A stretch of DNA of 64,000 bases from JALQUL01 sp040382935 (GCA_040382935.1 JBEIEP010000014.1:1-64000); one strand, 5' to 3'; positions 1-8,338 are shown, numbered from the stretch's first letter. Numbers and translations are program-made. Notes: generated by a model not told the origin, from the sequence alone.

Positions 1-306
1 CCCATTTAACGTTTGAGGGTGGTGTTGGGTTGACTTATTCAGAGGATCCCTAGATATGCAAGATTATTGGGAGTGGCGTGAGGCCAGCGTGGGGCAACGT
101 GCGGCGCTAGAAGTTCGCCCGGCAGGGCGAACTTCTAGCCTGAGCGCCGTGGGTTAAATTCAAACCAAATTCAAAGGAATACGGCTTGATCTGTTGAACT
201 GAATTTGCAGCAAAATTGGGACTTGACTCAAATGCCGCGCAACTTTATTCGACACTTGATGCAAAATGAACCAATACCAACCCAACAACCACTTCGGAGA
301 TCAACT
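1..306. other. Non-coding left edge with one strong hairpin
   Basis: No convincing gene is seen before mscL. The frame open from 205 into mscL gives an N-terminal extension unlike the family, so it is treated as leader DNA. The stretch holds a perfect inverted repeat (107-138, listed separately) and a weak sigma-70-like pair for mscL: TTGACT at 223-228 and TATTCG at 246-251, 17 bases apart. Whatever lies further left is outside the window. Confidence 0.5.
107..138. repeat. Perfect 14-bp inverted repeat, 4-base loop
   Basis: CTAGAAGTTCGCCC (107-120) is followed by a GGCA loop and its exact reverse complement (125-138). The stem can be lengthened outward with GGCG/CGCC after a small bulge. No T-run follows on either side, so it is not a textbook intrinsic terminator. 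It may end the transcript of a gene to the left, or be a palindromic repeat unit. Confidence 0.7.
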
Positions 307-750
307 ATGGGCGTGATGCAGGAATTTAGGGAATTTGCCGTTAAGGGCAATGTGATTGATTTGGCCGTGGGCGTCATTGTGGGCGGCGCGTTTGGAAAAA
401 TCGTTGATTCGTTGGTCGGCGATATCGTGATACCTCTGATCAGTTTTGCGCTGGGAGGTAAATTGGACTTTACCAACTTGTTCATCGCTTTGGCCCGCGT
501 GCCTGACGGTACTTTAATGACGCTTGAGGCCGTAAAAAAGGCGGGTGTGCCTGTACTTGCGTGGGGCAACTTTGTGACCATTTGCCTTAACTTTACGATC
601 ATGGCTTTTGTGATTTTTTTAATGGTCAAAAAAATCAATGCACTAAGAGCGTCAGGGGCATCGCAAGACCCGTCTGTACCAACACCCCCGGCTGCGCCAA
701 GCGACGAGGTTTTGTTACTGCGTGAAATTCGCGATCAGTTAAAGAAATAG
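307..750 (+). CDS. mscL: Large-conductance mechanosensitive channel MscL
   Basis: Inner-membrane channel that opens under membrane tension and releases solutes during osmotic down-shock. The 147-residue product has the family's usual size and layout: an amphipathic N-terminus (MGVMQEFREF), a glycine-rich first membrane helix at about residues 16-40 (AVGVIVGGAFGKIV), a periplasmic loop, a second helix at about 83-107, and a charged C-terminal helix ending EIRDQLKK. I chose the ATG at 307 because GGAGA lies at 296-300 and the protein then starts like other MscL proteins; an in-frame extension back to 205 lacks family similarity. It stands alone and converges on pdxA. Confidence 0.95.
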   Translation: MGVMQEFREFAVKGNVIDLAVGVIVGGAFGKIVDSLVGDIVIPLISFALGGKLDFTNLFIALARVPDGTLMTLEAVKKAGVPVLAWGNFVTICLNFTIMAFVIFLMVKKINALRASGASQDPSVPTPPAAPSDEVLLLREIRDQLKK

Positions 751-810
751 CCTCCTTGAGCAAATGGTCTGCGCCAAATGGCCCTTAGGCTGCACGGCGT
801 TCGCCTATGA

Positions 811-884
811 AGCCTCTGCATAACTGGCTGTACGGACATGAACCATGAGAAGGGATGCACCACAAGGCGGGTTTTGCAGAGGTT
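811..884. repeat. Inverted-repeat element, copy A
   Basis: CCTCTGCATAAC near 813 and GTTTTGCAGAGG ending at 882 are imperfect inverted repeats bounding a short element between the convergent 3' ends of mscL and pdxA. The 67 bases 813-879 align without gaps to 38665-38731 (copy B), with about 51 identities counted by eye. Flanking bases resemble each other too: CCTAT on the left and CCTAGG on the right, the latter containing the pdxA stop codon. The ends and YTAR-like flanks suggest a small non-autonomous (MITE-like) element or the decayed end of an IS; no transposase is present. Confidence 0.55.
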
Positions 885-893
885 CCTTGAATC

Positions 894-1946
894 CTAGGCA
901 ATCCATTGAACGGCGGCACGCATGGCGCTGATCAAGCTGCTGGGGTCGGCGATTCCTTTACCGGCAATATCAAATGCCGTACCGTGGTCGGGGCTGGTTC
1001 GAACAAAGGGCAGACCCAAGGTCACGTTGACGCCCTCTTCTAGGCCCATGTACTTGACGGGGATTAGCCCTTGGTCGTGGTACATCGCAATAACGGCATC
1101 GGGGGCATTCAAGGCCCCATGTTGCGCACGCGCAGACATGAAAACAGTATCTGGGGGATAGGGGCCGTTGACCTTCATCCCAAGGGTACGGGCCTGCTTT
1201 ATGGCCGGGACAATGGTGTCCAACTCTTCCCGCCCCATCAAACCGTTTTCACCGGCGTGGGGATTTAGCCCTGCGACGTCAATGCGTGGTGCCCGTCCCA
1301 GCCAGCGGCTAAAAAAAGCATGGGTGATGGAGAAGGTTTCTAGGAGAGACGGAACTGTGACCTCGCGCAAAGCCTGACTGAGTGGCACATGGATGCTGTG
1401 CAAAACCACTTTTAACCCGGGGTTCATCAACATCATTCGAACCGGCACTGGTGCCCCGGAACCCAGCGCTTGCCCAGCCTCGGCGGCGAGGATTTCAGTA
1501 TGCCCCGGGAAACTCACCCCGGCTAGGTGCATGGCCTCTTTGTTTAGCGGCGCGGTTACCACCGCCTGGACCTGACCTTGCAGTGCCAGTTGGGCCGCTA
1601 TACGAACGCATTGTGAGGCAGCGGCCCCGCAGGTGGCATTCAGTACACCCAGAGGTATGGGCTGAGGAATTTGAACCCCACTTAAAACCGGAAGCGCGCA
1701 AGAGGCGGCCCTCTGGGGTAAATGCAAGGGCAACGCACGTCCAAGGTCAATCACCTGCAGCCCCTCTGCCCACAAAGCGACGGCCTGCCGCATGACCTCC
1801 AAGTCACCCACGACAAAGGCGTTGGCGAAAAGCGCTGGATGCTGCTGCCACGCTTTGACGATGATTTCCGGGCCAATGCCCGACGCATCGCCCATGGTCA
1901 GCGCTACCCGTGATGTTTTTACCGCAACAGGTCTTGTATCGGTCAT
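894..1946 (-). CDS. pdxA: 4-hydroxythreonine-4-phosphate dehydrogenase PdxA
   Basis: Cytosolic NAD-dependent enzyme of the DXP-dependent pyridoxal phosphate pathway. It oxidises 4-phosphohydroxy-L-threonine, and the product is condensed by PdxJ. About 350 residues, normal for the family. The N-terminus reads TMGDASGIGPEI, and the metal-binding histidines sit in the expected motifs PGHTEIL, NPHAGENG and YHDQGLIP, followed by SPDHGTAFDIAGKG. I prefer the ATG at 1946 over a TTG three codons upstream (1955), which has no usable Shine-Dalgarno sequence. The stop codon lies inside a CCTAGG that flanks repeat copy A. The NIF3 gene lies just upstream on the same strand. Confidence 0.93.
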   Translation of the reverse strand: MTDTRPVAVKTSRVALTMGDASGIGPEIIVKAWQQHPALFANAFVVGDLEVMRQAVALWAEGLQVIDLGRALPLHLPQRAASCALPVLSGVQIPQPIPLGVLNATCGAAASQCVRIAAQLALQGQVQAVVTAPLNKEAMHLAGVSFPGHTEILAAEAGQALGSGAPVPVRMMLMNPGLKVVLHSIHVPLSQALREVTVPSLLETFSITHAFFSRWLGRAPRIDVAGLNPHAGENGLMGREELDTIVPAIKQARTLGMKVNGPYPPDTVFMSARAQHGALNAPDAVIAMYHDQGLIPVKYMGLEEGVNVTLGLPFVRTSPDHGTAFDIAGKGIADPSSLISAMRAAVQWIA

Positions 1947-1965
1947 GCGTGGCAAGCCTTTGCTG

Positions 1966-2724
1966 TTATGCGGGGTTGTCTATATCCACAAAGATGTGGG
2001 ACAACCCAAGCTTTGAAGCCACGTAATCGCCTAAGGCCGGTGCCCCATAGCGCTCGGTGGCATGGTGTCCACAGGCGAGGTAGGCCACACCGCATTCGCG
2101 TGCGTAGTGGGCCTGTGGTTCGGAAATTTCGCCGGTCAGAAAGACCTCGGCGCCCGCTGCGATGGCCGATTCAAAGTAGGACTGCGCGCCTCCTGTGCAC
2201 CAAGCGATGCGATGCACTATTTGATCACCGGGCCACTCGGGTGGCAGCACCTGGGTAACCGAGCGGCCCATCACCTGCTCTATCTTGTGCACGAACTGGC
2301 TAACGGGTGTATGGGGTACGCTGCCCAGCCATCCCAATGACTGTTCGCCAAAACGTCCATCTGGCGTCAAACCTAAGCGCTGGGCCAACTGCGCGTTGTT
2401 GCCCAAGGTTTCGTGGGCGTCCAATGGCAGGTGATAGGCGTAAAGATTGATCTGGTGAGCCAACAACAGGGCTAAGCGCTCTTTCAACCAGCCAGTAACG
2501 CGCCCATCATGGCCGCGCCAAAACAAGCCGTGGTGCACCACTAGCGCATCGGCCTTGAGCGCCACAGCTCTCTCAATCAGCGCCAAACTGGCCGTAACGC
2601 CGGACACCAGTGTTTGCACTTCTGGGCGCCCTTCGACCTGCAATCCATTGGGTGCATAGTCTTTAAACGCAGATGGACACAACAGCGCATCGAAGGCTTG
2701 GGTCAGTTCGGAGCGGCTAGTCAT
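1966..2724 (-). CDS. NIF3-family dinuclear metal-centre protein (YbgI type)
   Basis: Belongs to the NIF3/YbgI family, sometimes annotated as GTP cyclohydrolase I type 2. Members form toroidal hexamers with a two-metal site; the physiological reaction is poorly defined. The metal ligands are visible: VVHHGLFWRG in the N-terminal half and ACGHHATER near the C-terminus. The length of 252 residues fits the single-domain type without the inserted PII-like domain. I use the ATG at 2724 (MTSRSELTQAF); a further 23 codons upstream are open but unlike the family. pdxA follows 19 bases downstream, so the two are probably co-transcribed. Confidence 0.88.
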   Translation of the reverse strand: MTSRSELTQAFDALLCPSAFKDYAPNGLQVEGRPEVQTLVSGVTASLALIERAVALKADALVVHHGLFWRGHDGRVTGWLKERLALLLAHQINLYAYHLPLDAHETLGNNAQLAQRLGLTPDGRFGEQSLGWLGSVPHTPVSQFVHKIEQVMGRSVTQVLPPEWPGDQIVHRIAWCTGGAQSYFESAIAAGAEVFLTGEISEPQAHYARECGVAYLACGHHATERYGAPALGDYVASKLGLSHIFVDIDNPA

Positions 2725-2883
2725 ACAATTTTGGCAATGGTTAACGGTGGTTGCAAAGGTTAGTAGGACCTTTGGGGTGTCGACGACATTCAACGTAGGG
2801 GGTATTGCATTTGCAATAGGCTACCCCACTTAGCCACATTATCGCCCGCGATGACTGGGCACCGGGACACTGAAAGGAAACCT

Positions 2884-4032
2884 ATGAAACGCTTATGGCT
2901 GATTTTTTCACAGACGGTGGCTGTCGCACTGGCCGCCTACTTTGTGGTGCTCACACTGAAACCTCAATGGCTAGGGCCTGGCACTGCTTTGCCTAACCCG
3001 GTGGTCTCGGTCATTGATTCACAACCTGTGGCCTCCGGTGTTGCCCCTGTGGGCAGCTTTAGAGTAGCGGCCCAAAAAGCTGCGGCGGCCGTGATTAGCA
3101 TCAACACCACGCAAAAGCGAAAGGCTAGAAGTGCGGCTGAAGAGTTTTGGTTTAGGCACTTTAATGGCGAAGAATCTGAAGAGTCGAATGGCGGCCTGGG
3201 AAGCGGTGTGATCGTGACTACCTCAGGCTATATCCTAACCAACAACCATGTTATTGCCGATGCAGACGATATTGAGGTGGTTCTCAACGATGGGCGCAAG
3301 AGCCAGGCCAAAGTGGTAGGCACCGATCCTGATACGGATTTGGCTGTTCTAAAAATTGAGCTGCCTGGACTGCCCACCATTACCTTAGGCAACGCTGAGG
3401 CCTTGCAAGTGGGCGATCAGGTACTGGCGATTGGTAATCCCTTTGGCGTAGGCCAAACCGTCACCAGCGGCATCGTTAGTGCGTTGGGGCGTAACCAACT
3501 CGGAATTAACGCGTTTGAGAACTTCATCCAAACGGATGCGGCCATCAACCCCGGCAATTCGGGGGGTGCACTGGTCGATGTCAACGGGTCGCTGTTGGGG
3601 ATTAACACCGCGATTTACTCGCGCTCGGGCGGAAGTTTGGGCATTGGCTTTGCGATTCCCGTGTCCACCGCCCGCCAGGTCATGGATGCGTTGGTCAAAG
3701 ACGGACAGGTTTCCCGCGGTTGGCTGGGCGCCTCTTTGCAAAACCTCTCGCCTGAAGCGGCCAAGGTAGCGGGGCTGAGTAGAACCTCGGGTGTTTTGGT
3801 GAACGGCCTGCTGCGCAATGGGCCGGCCGCCAAGGCAGGCCTTAAGCCTGGTGACATCATTGATGCGATTGGTGGTAAGCCTATGGACACCGATACCCAA
3901 GTGCGGAATCAAGTATCGTCAATGAAACCCGGTGCCACGGTGCCGGTGGAAATTACGCGCGAAGGCAAAAAGCTGGTGATTCAAGTGGAACTTGGGGAGC
4001 GCCCCAAAGCCAAACCGCAGAACCGGCAATAG
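2884..4032 (+). CDS. HtrA-family membrane-anchored serine protease (DegS/AlgW-like)
   Basis: Periplasmic quality-control protease. A single N-terminal membrane helix (about residues 5-25) anchors a trypsin-like domain followed by one PDZ domain, the layout of DegS-type proteases rather than the two-PDZ DegP/DegQ. The catalytic triad is intact: His122 in LTNNHVIA, Asp152 in DTDLAVLKI, Ser226 in GNSGGALVD. The ATG at 2884 follows AAAGGAAA; a GTG/ATG extension 11 codons upstream looks like leader. The gene stands alone and converges on tatC with only nine bases between stops. DegS-like proteases cut an anti-sigma factor in the envelope stress response; no rseA is in the window, so the substrate is unknown. 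Confidence 0.9.
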   Translation: MKRLWLIFSQTVAVALAAYFVVLTLKPQWLGPGTALPNPVVSVIDSQPVASGVAPVGSFRVAAQKAAAAVISINTTQKRKARSAAEEFWFRHFNGEESEESNGGLGSGVIVTTSGYILTNNHVIADADDIEVVLNDGRKSQAKVVGTDPDTDLAVLKIELPGLPTITLGNAEALQVGDQVLAIGNPFGVGQTVTSGIVSALGRNQLGINAFENFIQTDAAINPGNSGGALVDVNGSLLGINTAIYSRSGGSLGIGFAIPVSTARQVMDALVKDGQVSRGWLGASLQNLSPEAAKVAGLSRTSGVLVNGLLRNGPAAKAGLKPGDIIDAIGGKPMDTDTQVRNQVSSMKPGATVPVEITREGKKLVIQVELGERPKAKPQNRQ

Positions 4033-4041
4033 CGTTAGCGG

Positions 4042-4824
4042 TCAGGAGGCGGCGTCATCCGCCTCTGCAGTTTTGTTTTTTAGCAAAAACTGCGCCACGA
4101 ACAAACCCAGTTCGTAAAGAATGCACATGGGAATGGCCAACGCCAGTTGTGACACCACATCGGGCGGCGTGACAATGGCGGCAATAACAAAGGCCAGCAC
4201 GATGAAGTAACCCCTGAAATCACGCAGCTTTTGCAGGCTCACAACACCCAGTCTAGCCAGCACCACGACCACGATGGGCACTTCAAAGGCTAAGCCAAAA
4301 GCCAAGAACATGGTCAACACAAAGCTCAGGTAGGCTTCAATGTCTGGCGCTGCCGTAATGCTTTTGGGTGCAAAGCTCTGGATAAACGCAAACACGCTTT
4401 TAAAAACAATAAAGTAGCAAAAACCAACGCCGATAAAGAACAGCGCGGTGCTAGAGATCACCAGTGGCAAAACCAAACGCTTTTCGTGGGAGTACAGCCC
4501 CGGCGCAACAAAAGCCCAGGCTTGGTACAAAACAACGGGTAAGGCCAACAAAAATGCGGCCATAAACAAAATTTGAATGGGCACGAGAAAAGGGGAAATT
4601 ACCGAGGTGGCGATCAAATGGGTGCCCGCTGGCAATGTTGCAACCAGGGGCGCGGCCAACAGGTCATACAGGTGAGCTGGGCCAGGAAACACCGCCAAAA
4701 CACCCGCCATGACGAGCACTGCGAGTGCCGCACGAATTAGGCGGTCGCGCAACTCCACCAAGTGCTGAACAAAAGGTTGCTCAGTACCGGCCAGTTCGTC
4801 GTCTTTTTTATCGGAATCTGCCAT
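4042..4824 (-). CDS. tatC: Twin-arginine translocase subunit TatC
   Basis: Inner-membrane receptor of the Tat pathway, which exports folded proteins carrying an SRRxFLK signal. TatC binds the twin-arginine signal with TatB and recruits TatA. The 260-residue product has the family N-terminus (FVQHLVELRDRLIRA, with the conserved Glu and Arg), six predicted membrane helices and a short cytoplasmic tail. It is the last gene of the minus-strand run hisI-hisE-DUF4870-hinT-tatA-tatB-tatC, the order commonly seen in Burkholderiales. Confidence 0.96.
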   Translation of the reverse strand: MADSDKKDDELAGTEQPFVQHLVELRDRLIRAALAVLVMAGVLAVFPGPAHLYDLLAAPLVATLPAGTHLIATSVISPFLVPIQILFMAAFLLALPVVLYQAWAFVAPGLYSHEKRLVLPLVISSTALFFIGVGFCYFIVFKSVFAFIQSFAPKSITAAPDIEAYLSFVLTMFLAFGLAFEVPIVVVVLARLGVVSLQKLRDFRGYFIVLAFVIAAIVTPPDVVSQLALAIPMCILYELGLFVAQFLLKNKTAEADDAAS

Positions 4825-4857
4825 GGAAAAAAGGCGTCAATACAACGCCGTCCAGTG

Positions 4858-5322
4858 TTAAGTGGCTTTTTTAGGCCGGTAGCGGGCGACGCGGGCAGCG
4901 CCAGAGAGTGCATTTTTGCGCGTGCCGTGCCGGGCTTTGTACCAATTGGGGATGGAGTCCACCTTGGTGCGCCAGCGCTTTTTTGGAACCCTGTAATCCG
5001 GTACGGGGTGCAAAAAGCTATTGCTTGATCCCGATAACGCCGTGTCGGTGGCCTCGGCCCAGGATTTTTCAAAATCCTGGGCCGTTGAGGTCATAGATGA
5101 CTCCACGTCACGGGCTGCACCTTCAACCGTTTCGCGCATTTTGTTGAGCTCTTCAAGGTCCATCGTTCGGTTGACTTCGGCCTTTACGTCCGACACATAC
5201 CGCTGCGCCTTGCCGAGCAAAGCCCCGACGGTACGCGCCAGTCGAGGCAACTTTTCCGGCCCGATAACCACCAGCGCAACCGCTCCTATCAAAGCGATTT
5301 TGGTGAAGGAAATATCAATCAT
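4858..5322 (-). CDS. tatB: Sec-independent translocase protein TatB
   Basis: Partner of TatC in twin-arginine signal recognition. The 154-residue protein starts MIDISFTKIALIG, has one membrane helix (about residues 5-21), the conserved VIGPEKLPRLAR hinge and amphipathic helix, then a charged cytoplasmic helix. The Glu in the N-terminal membrane segment typical of many TatB proteins is not evident here. The C-terminal third is basic and low in complexity. It lies between tatA and tatC, with 33 bases before tatC. Confidence 0.94.
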   Translation of the reverse strand: MIDISFTKIALIGAVALVVIGPEKLPRLARTVGALLGKAQRYVSDVKAEVNRTMDLEELNKMRETVEGAARDVESSMTSTAQDFEKSWAEATDTALSGSSNSFLHPVPDYRVPKKRWRTKVDSIPNWYKARHGTRKNALSGAARVARYRPKKAT

Positions 5323-5364
5323 GCAATCTGGGTAGCGTCAGGGCGTCAAACGGGATAACAGTTC

Positions 5365-5625
5365 TTACTGCTTGGGCTTGGCTTCTACGTCAATGGCTTG
5401 GGCGTTATTCGCACCCGGGGCAGGGGGAGTGGTGGTGGCTGCCGCGTTGTGCGCAACGGCGGGGGGGTCCTCGGACGCGTTGGCGTTGCCATCTTTCATA
5501 CCGTCTTTAAAACCCTTGACGGCGCTACCCAAATCGCCTCCCATATTTTTGAGCTTCTTAGTCCCAAACACCATGACAACGATAAGTAAAACAATTAACC
5601 AGTGCCAAATTGAAAATGAACCCAT
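5365..5625 (-). CDS. tatA: Sec-independent translocase protein TatA
   Basis: Pore-forming subunit of the Tat translocase. The 86-residue product reads MGSFSIWHWLIVLLIV, then VFGTKKLKNMGGDLGSAVKGFK: a membrane helix, the FGxxKLxxxGxDLGxAxKGFK hinge and amphipathic helix, and a variable acidic/proline-rich tail. The ATG at 5625 is fixed by a near-perfect AGGAGG five bases upstream; a longer frame reaching 5658 is upstream DNA. First of the three tat genes, downstream of hinT. Confidence 0.95.
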   Translation of the reverse strand: MGSFSIWHWLIVLLIVVMVFGTKKLKNMGGDLGSAVKGFKDGMKDGNANASEDPPAVAHNAAATTTPPAPGANNAQAIDVEAKPKQ

Positions 5626-5699
5626 AGTTCCTCCTAAACAAATAATCAAGTTGCCCAAGTGGGCAGGCTGCCGCCGATTCTAGTGCCTTCGCCCAACCA

Positions 5700-6059
5700 T
5701 CATCCACGCAGCCAGGGGCGTGGACCACCCATGACGTGAATATGCAGGTGGTGCACCTCTTGCCCACCCTCTGTTCCATTGTTACACACCACCCTGAAGC
5801 CCCCCTCAGGGTAGGGCTTACACCCCTGCTCCAAAGCCAACTGGGGGATCAGCGCCATGATGCGCCCCATGAGGGCCTGATGCGCGGTGGTGAGGTGTAG
5901 CATGGATGGAATATGCGCCTTGGGGATGACCAAAAAGTGGATGGGGGCCCAAGGGGAGATATCGTGGAAGGCGAAAATTTCATCGTCTTCGTAAACTTTA
6001 CGGGACGGAATGCGCCCGTCGACGATCTTGCAAAAAATGCAGGAATGTGCAGCGCTCAT
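5700..6059 (-). CDS. hinT: HIT-family purine nucleoside phosphoramidase HinT
   Basis: Histidine triad hydrolase acting on adenosine 5'-phosphoramidates and related P-N bonds. The 119-residue protein carries CIFCKIVDGRIPS at the N-terminus, the metal-type Cys pair of the branch, and the catalytic HLHIHVMGG triad at about residues 103-111. Typical length. It sits between a DUF4870 gene and tatA in a conserved betaproteobacterial gene order; a functional link to Tat is not known. Confidence 0.93.
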   Translation of the reverse strand: MSAAHSCIFCKIVDGRIPSRKVYEDDEIFAFHDISPWAPIHFLVIPKAHIPSMLHLTTAHQALMGRIMALIPQLALEQGCKPYPEGGFRVVCNNGTEGGQEVHHLHIHVMGGPRPWLRG

Positions 6060-6084
6060 GGTTTAGCAGGGCAGCCTAAATGAT

Positions 6085-6474
6085 TTAAGAAACGACAGCC
6101 AGTCCCTTGTTCATGGCCATCACGCCTCGAACGATACGGACCAAAAACCAAATCGAAATGACGGTCCATGCAATCCAGCCGGGAACCACCATCAAAGCCC
6201 ACAGAGGCGCAGTGACCAAATACAAGAGGCCCACCCACAACACGGTGCGGATACGCCAATCGAAATGGCTTTGCTGCCATGTGCCAACGGCATCGTCCTT
6301 CTTGACCCAGTCAAGAATCAAGGCCACCAGCAACAACGCAATACTGGCGTTGGCCCCTGGCACCACCGCAGCCACGGCCACAACCAGGTGCAACAGATAG
6401 CTTACCCAACTCCAACCGATCAGCGATTGAACTTTTTGTGCATTAATAGCTTCAATGGGTGTCAGGTCATTCAA
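6085..6474 (-). CDS. DUF4870-family small membrane protein
   Basis: A 129-residue membrane protein with about three hydrophobic helices (roughly residues 24-38, 43-58 and 75-115). The motif WVKKDDAVGTWQQSHFDWRIRT matches my memory of the DUF4870 family found at this place in other Burkholderiales. No catalytic residues are recognisable and the role is unknown. Its start codon overlaps the hisE stop by four bases (ATGA), so translation is probably coupled to hisE. Confidence 0.75.
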   Translation of the reverse strand: MNDLTPIEAINAQKVQSLIGWSWVSYLLHLVVAVAAVVPGANASIALLLVALILDWVKKDDAVGTWQQSHFDWRIRTVLWVGLLYLVTAPLWALMVVPGWIAWTVISIWFLVRIVRGVMAMNKGLAVVS

Positions 6475-6893
6475 GGGGCAACTCCTTCTTGTTGATGGCG
6501 ATCTAGCAACTTGCGCAGGGCTTTTTCTTCTATGCCGCTGGTGCCTTCGCGACGTGCCAGCTCGGCGACCACGTCATCTGGCCCCAGGCCGTAGTGCGAG
6601 AGAGCCACCAGGCAATGAAACCAAAGATCGGCCATCTCACCCACGAGTTTGGATGTGTCACCGCCCTGCGAAACGTCTTTGGCCGCCATCACCACTTCAG
6701 TGGCTTCTTCACCAATTTTTTTGAGGAAACTGTCAGGCCCGTTGGCCAGGAGTTTGGCCACATAACTGGCGTTGGCGTCGCCGCCGTTTTGGGGATGGCG
6801 ACTGGCAATGACCTGGGCCAGCCGCATCAATACGTCTACAGTTGGGTCTGGCATTAAGGGGGTTGAGGATGATATGGACAAGGGTAGGCTCAT
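6471..6893 (-). CDS. hisE: Phosphoribosyl-ATP diphosphatase HisE
   Basis: Second enzyme of histidine biosynthesis; removes pyrophosphate from phosphoribosyl-ATP. The MazG-like helical fold is indicated by KKIGEEATEVVMAAKD and EMADLWFHCLVAL, which carry the metal-binding acidic residues. The start is uncertain: GTG at 6905, ATG at 6893 and ATG at 6854 are all in frame and none has a strong Shine-Dalgarno sequence; 6893 is chosen as the first ATG. It follows hisI closely and overlaps the next gene by four bases. Confidence 0.92.
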   Translation of the reverse strand: MSLPLSISSSTPLMPDPTVDVLMRLAQVIASRHPQNGGDANASYVAKLLANGPDSFLKKIGEEATEVVMAAKDVSQGGDTSKLVGEMADLWFHCLVALSHYGLGPDDVVAELARREGTSGIEEKALRKLLDRHQQEGVAP

Positions 6894-6910
6894 AAAGGGT
6901 TGCACCGCTA

Positions 6911-7333
6911 CTACTTGTAGATGCTTTGGGGATCTTTCAAGACGTCACTGACACTTTTCCAGACATATTGTTCACCGGTTTTTTGCAATTGCTGAAAAAA
7001 ACAACTGTGGCGCCCAGTGTGGCAGGCAATCGAGGGGGTATGTCCGGTTTGTGTGACCGTTAACAGAACGACGTCGTTGTCACAGTCCAGGCGTATGGCG
7101 TGCACCCGCTGCACATGGCCAGACGCCTCACCTTTGTGCCACAGGCGTTGCCGCGAGCGGCTGTAGTAAACGGCGTGGCCTGATGTCGCCGTTAGTTCCA
7201 GTGCCTCTTTGTTCATCCAGGCGAACATCAGTACGTCGCCAGTGGACTGTTCTTGCGCGATAACAGGCACCAGTCCCTTGTCGTCCCAACCAATGGCATC
7301 CAGCCAATTACTCACGGTCATGGTCTTGCTCAT
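6911..7333 (-). CDS. hisI: Phosphoribosyl-AMP cyclohydrolase HisI
   Basis: Opens the adenine ring of phosphoribosyl-AMP, the third step of histidine biosynthesis. The 140-residue, monofunctional protein shows the family blocks FAWMNKEAL, SRSRQRLWHKGEASGH, RLDCDND (metal site) and CHTGRHSCFF (catalytic Zn cysteines). It begins inside the last codons of ispH (26-base overlap); a start four codons later (7321) would still overlap. Upstream his genes (hisF, hisA) that usually precede it in this order of bacteria are not here. Confidence 0.95.
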   Translation of the reverse strand: MSKTMTVSNWLDAIGWDDKGLVPVIAQEQSTGDVLMFAWMNKEALELTATSGHAVYYSRSRQRLWHKGEASGHVQRVHAIRLDCDNDVVLLTVTQTGHTPSIACHTGRHSCFFQQLQKTGEQYVWKSVSDVLKDPQSIYK

Positions 7334-8327
7334 TGCCTTCGTTTACGTCTGAGCCCTGCCCCACCATCCTAAGGCCTTTGGGCAATGGGAATTTAATCGT
7401 TTCCTCTATCGTGACCAATTTTTGGACGGCAACGGCACCGTAGGTTCTGACCTTGTCCACCACCTGTTTGACCAAAATTTCGGGAGCAGACGCGCCTGCA
7501 GTAATGCCCACCCGCTGCTTGCCTACAAACCAGGCAGGGTCCAACTCATGGGCGCCGTCGACCATATAGGCTGGGGTACCCAGCTTTTCGGCCAGTTCAC
7601 GCAGTCGGTTGCTATTGGAACTACTGGGGCTGCCCACGACGATCACCACGTCCACCTTGCCCGACAAAATTTTGACCGCATCCTGGCGGTTTTGCGTGGC
7701 ATAGCAGATGTCTTGCTGCTTGGGCGTTTGCACCTTTGGGAATCGCGCTTTGATGGCTTTTGCAATCTCTTCGGCGTCATCTACACTGAGGGTGGTTTGG
7801 GTCACCATGGCAAGCTTTTCAGTTTGCGTGGGACTAACACCTGCTACATCTTGGGTCGACTCCACCAGATGGATACCAGCGTCCAACTGCCCCATGGTGC
7901 CTTCCACCTCCGGGTGGCCTTTGTGGCCAATCATGATGAATTCGTAGCCCAACTTGTGCAGCTTGGCCACTTCGACATGGACTTTGGTGACCAATGGGCA
8001 GGTGGCGTCAAACACCGTAAAGCCGCGGGCGGCAGCTTCTATTTCGACGGCTTTGCTGACCCCGTGTGCCGAAAAAATCAGGGTGGATCCCTCTGGCACC
8101 TCGCTTAACTCCTCAATGAAAATCGCGCCTTTGGCCTTCAAATCGTTCACAACAAAGGTGTTATGCACGATTTCATGGCGTACGTAGATGGGCGCGCCAA
8201 ACTTGGCGAGCGCCCGTTCGACGATTTCGATCGCCCGGTCAACGCCAGCGCAAAACCCACGGGGTTCAGCCAACACCAATTCAGACAGCGACGAGGGATT
8301 TTGCAATGGGTCCATGACGTGAGGCAT
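7308..8327 (-). CDS. ispH: 4-hydroxy-3-methylbut-2-enyl diphosphate reductase IspH
   Basis: Iron-sulphur enzyme of the last step of the MEP isoprenoid pathway, yielding IPP and DMAPP. The 339-residue protein has the three cluster cysteines (RGFCAGVDRA, FDATCPLV, QDICYATQNRQ) and the catalytic Glu region near VTQTTLS. The core ends at about KFPLPKG; the last 20 or so residues are hydrophilic and read across the start of hisI, which suggests a rearranged 3' end. It follows slpA by 11 bases, a pairing conserved in proteobacteria. Confidence 0.95.
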   Translation of the reverse strand: MPHVMDPLQNPSSLSELVLAEPRGFCAGVDRAIEIVERALAKFGAPIYVRHEIVHNTFVVNDLKAKGAIFIEELSEVPEGSTLIFSAHGVSKAVEIEAAARGFTVFDATCPLVTKVHVEVAKLHKLGYEFIMIGHKGHPEVEGTMGQLDAGIHLVESTQDVAGVSPTQTEKLAMVTQTTLSVDDAEEIAKAIKARFPKVQTPKQQDICYATQNRQDAVKILSGKVDVVIVVGSPSSSNSNRLRELAEKLGTPAYMVDGAHELDPAWFVGKQRVGITAGASAPEILVKQVVDKVRTYGAVAVQKLVTIEETIKFPLPKGLRMVGQGSDVNEGNEQDHDRE

Positions 8328-8338
8328 GTGAAAGATCC

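Noticed and set aside
205..306. Upstream extension of mscL
   Set aside because: GGAGA at 296-300 and family alignment place the start at 307; the extension has no similarity to MscL.
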